Shown piece after piece: positions 63,201 through 64,000 of a stretch of 64,000 nt of DNA (positions are counted from its first letter, which is position 1; every line of letters starts with the position of its first letter). Origin of the DNA: Oreocharis arfaki (lineage: Eukaryota; Chordata; Aves; Passeriformes; Paramythiidae); contig VZRR01010307.1 in the NCBI GenBank assembly GCA_013398015.1, forward strand, positions 62,001-126,000, read 5' to 3'. The notes under the pieces are model-generated. The model saw only the letters and a list, made by a program, of their open reading frames with translations. It ran no database searches and had not been told where the DNA came from. A program made the translations under genes and the position numbers.

Positions 63201-64000
63201 GTCTTTCAGCCAGTTTTCGGCCCAGGTGGTGGGGTTTTTAGTCCACAGCAGTCTGAAAAAGTCGTTTCTGTTCAGTTTTTAAGTGCAGTGCTAAAATCCA
63301 AACATCTGCCATCCCCAGAGAATCCTGCTTTGTAATTTTGTCTTAAAAAGTAATCTGTGTAAACCCCACCACTGCCTGCTGCTCACAGACCTGCTCTCCT
63401 CCCAGCAGCCAGTGTTCCTACAGTGTGTAAGTGACAGGAATTATTTTGAACACTTCCTAAATTCTCCCTGGAGATTATCTCTGCCCTTAGCACCTAACAG
63501 CCACCATGGATATGCAGAAATGCCTCTTGCCTCCTTGCCCAGGTCACACAATGTTGGGGTGTGCCTGGCATGTTCCCGTGCTTTGCTGGGGACACAGCTG
63601 GGACTGCATGCCTGGGGGAGGGCTGACAGAGGAGGTTCTTCTTGTTTAATGCATTTGCAAGTTGAGCCTGTAACAGAATTCTACTCTGGGACAGTTAGTG
63701 ACTTGGAGCAGTGAGACACAAAAATCCTCTCCAAGCACTCATGCAAGTTGCACATGTGCCAGGTGCTCTGTCTGAGGCTGAGTTAGCCCACAGCATCCTC
63801 TGGGGAGGCTCCTGCATTCCAGCACCCAAGGGAAACAGCCACTACAACTGCTACAGCTGCTCACTGGTGCAGATGAGATGCGTGTTACGGAGAAAGCAGC
63901 CCTGGAAAGGTGGATCCACCTTTCTTCAGAGCCCAGGTCTCCAGCCCGTTACGCATCCCAGCACCCGCGGCTGCACCGAGGTCTGCAGAGAGGGAGAAGG
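57255..64000 (+). other. HPSE2: HPSE2 intron downstream of the 48-nt exon (3' part beyond the window)
   Basis: The intron starts with gtaggt after Trp-Gln-CA. The following exon should begin with one base completing His, then a Tyr-Ile-Asp-Gly-Arg-Val-Val-like segment. I found no such sequence before 64000. The stretch is moderately GC-rich intron without identifiable LINE fragments, tRNA or other genes. The only small repeat seen is an (AAAAC)n run of about 3.4 copies near 59341-59357. Confidence 0.85.

Noticed and set aside
1..64000. tRNA, rRNA, CRISPR array, bacterial operon or viral gene content
   Set aside because: None seen. The window reads throughout as intronic vertebrate DNA around three HPSE2 exons.

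Overview
The window looks like avian (sauropsid) nuclear DNA. It carries several 5'-truncated CR1 LINE fragments of the bird type, with the (ATTCTATG)-type 3' tail and the 'gtttgggttggaaggg' signature. It also carries older CR1/L3-like LINE relics and AT-rich non-coding DNA with vertebrate splice sites. No prokaryotic gene organisation is present. Almost all long open frames are chance frames in intron sequence.

One gene can be supported: three consecutive internal coding exons of HPSE2 (heparanase-2), on the + strand at 45576-45749, 46311-46482 and 57207-57254. Reading frames and intron phases join perfectly (phase 1 before the first exon, phase 1 between the first two, phase 2 between the second and third, phase 2 after the third). 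They encode the central part of the TIM-barrel region, including the Trp-Glu-Leu-Gly-Asn-Glu-Pro-Asn-Asn-Tyr segment whose second Glu corresponds to the acid/base residue of heparanase family enzymes. The whole window is therefore the interior of one long gene: at least 45.6 kb of upstream intron, a 561-bp intron, a 10.7-kb intron, and at least 6.7 kb of downstream intron. I looked for the preceding and following exons and did not find them.

The intronic DNA holds: six younger CR1 fragments, all antisense to the gene (203, 4100, 10341, 10653, 42004, 53431), the one at 42004 still open over the reverse-transcriptase C-terminal region; six ancient CR1/L3-like relics (1490, 15095, 24050, 51740 and 52915 in sense; 16965 in antisense); one probable MIR; a GGGACA hexamer array with G-quadruplex potential (35244); and homopolymer runs. 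There is also a strongly decayed tandem array with a period of about 49 bp (about 38309-39215), which I could not assign to a known family and which is the most unusual structure here. A compact CpG-dense patch lies 1 kb after the second exon (47475-47745). Several AT-rich blocks have the look of conserved non-coding elements, but that needs an alignment to establish.
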